The position numbers and the translations under genes are program-made. A stretch of DNA of 64,000 nt. It comes from Pseudomonadota bacterium (GTDB lineage Bacteria; Myxococcota; Myxococcia; Myxococcales; Myxococcaceae). The stretch spans positions 73,075 to 137,074 of the forward strand of contig JAFAAN010000149.1 in assembly GCA_023426545.1 (NCBI GenBank). Direction: 5' to 3'. Within the stretch, counting starts at the first letter, position 1. Every line of letters starts with the position of its first letter. The notes beneath the pieces are model-generated. The model was not told where the DNA came from, ran no database searches, and saw only the letters and a list, made by a program, of their open reading frames with translations. Shown here piece by piece: positions 63,859 through 64,000 of the stretch.

Positions 63859-64000
63859 TCAGGGCGCGGCGGGCGCGGCCGCGGGGGCCACGTCCTTCTC
63901 GATGTTGAGCGCGAACTTCGCGATGCCCTGCCCCTTCACCACGTCGATGAGCCGCATGACGCGGCCGTAGGGCAGGGACTGGTCGGCGCTGATGATGGCG
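63859..64000 (-). CDS. exbD: ExbD/TolR family biopolymer transport protein (partial)
   Basis: Only the C-terminal 46 residues are in the window; the gene continues past the right edge. IISADQSLPYGRVMRLIDVVKGQGIAKFAL is the typical C-terminal ExbD domain, followed by an Ala/Pro tail and TGA at 63859. ExbD works with ExbB and TonB as the proton-driven motor. An exbB gene is expected just beyond the edge. Confidence 0.88.
   Translation of the reverse strand, partial: AIISADQSLPYGRVMRLIDVVKGQGIAKFALNIEKDVAPAAAPAAP

Overview
The window is chromosomal DNA of a predatory myxobacterium (Cystobacterineae, close to Myxococcus, Corallococcus or Pyxidicoccus). The base composition is about 70% G+C with strong third-position GC bias, so almost every gene casts long open shadow frames. 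The gene content fits the group: Ser/Thr kinases with long low-complexity tails, an FHA-GAF-cyclase protein, many lipoproteins, a SitA-type lipoprotein toxin, an Imm11-family protein and a lone mannose-type PTS. I see no rRNA, tRNA, CRISPR array, prophage or insertion sequence. About 57 protein genes are supported; the first is cut at its 5' side by the left edge, and the last (ExbD-like, minus strand) is cut at its 5' end by the right edge.

Layout, left to right. 0-8 kb: three translationally coupled genes (a partial surface protein, a lipoprotein, a Rieske protein), then a degenerate FHA-GAF-cyclase protein, a large membrane Ser/Thr kinase and a BtuD/FecE-type ABC ATPase. 8-11.6 kb: a fused membrane/spermidine-synthase protein, a DUF1275 protein and a HIT hydrolase. 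11.7-23.7 kb: the two halves of a phosphotransferase system, hprK-rapZ and EIIA-EIIB-EIIC-EIID-HPr-EI, separated by an insertion-like block (two lipoproteins, Imm11 protein, metallophosphoesterase, 38-residue membrane peptide, Bcp peroxiredoxin). 23.8-25.9 kb: a likely zinc-starvation pair (cysteine-free L33 paralogue plus CobW GTPase) and MgtC. 25.9-32.2 kb: an envelope lipid-transport cluster (MlaC, Gcr-type membrane protein, RND exporter, lipoprotein). 32.4-35.4 kb: convergent metK and ahcY sharing a bidirectional terminator; ahcY is preceded by a clear SAH riboswitch. 35.4-37.5 kb: YchJ, UppP, NUDIX. 37.5-39.4 kb: a SitA-like polymorphic toxin with its immunity gene; its 3' half and the immunity gene have clearly lower GC. 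39.6-51.4 kb: DGPF/YciI protein, MBOAT plus tandem SGNH esterase (glycan O-acylation), then a plus-strand run of manC, a kinase-PilZ-J-like protein, phosphomannomutase, FMN reductase, ROK kinase and Tpx. 51.6-54.3 kb: an operon of two HEAT-repeat proteins and a secreted M23 peptidase. 54.4-64 kb: an oxidoreductase, a P-type ATPase, DUF547, a Rieske oxygenase, a Cys-rich small protein, TolC divergent from MarR, and TonB-ExbD.

Functional themes. The PTS has every phosphotransfer component (EI, HPr with both the His and the HprK-target Ser, EIIA/B/C/D) plus HprK and RapZ, but no adjacent sugar-catabolic gene, which suggests a regulatory circuit. metK and ahcY are the two ends of the SAM cycle, with SAH sensed directly by RNA. 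manC, phosphomannomutase, MBOAT and SGNH point to acylated surface polysaccharide. MlaC, RND, TolC and TonB/ExbD are envelope transport. The most novel-looking units are the SitA-like toxin module, the HEAT-HEAT-M23 operon, the kinase-PilZ-J fusion, the degenerate FHA-cyclase and a possible leader peptide that couples to metK. All assignments come from reading the sequence by eye; no database search was possible.
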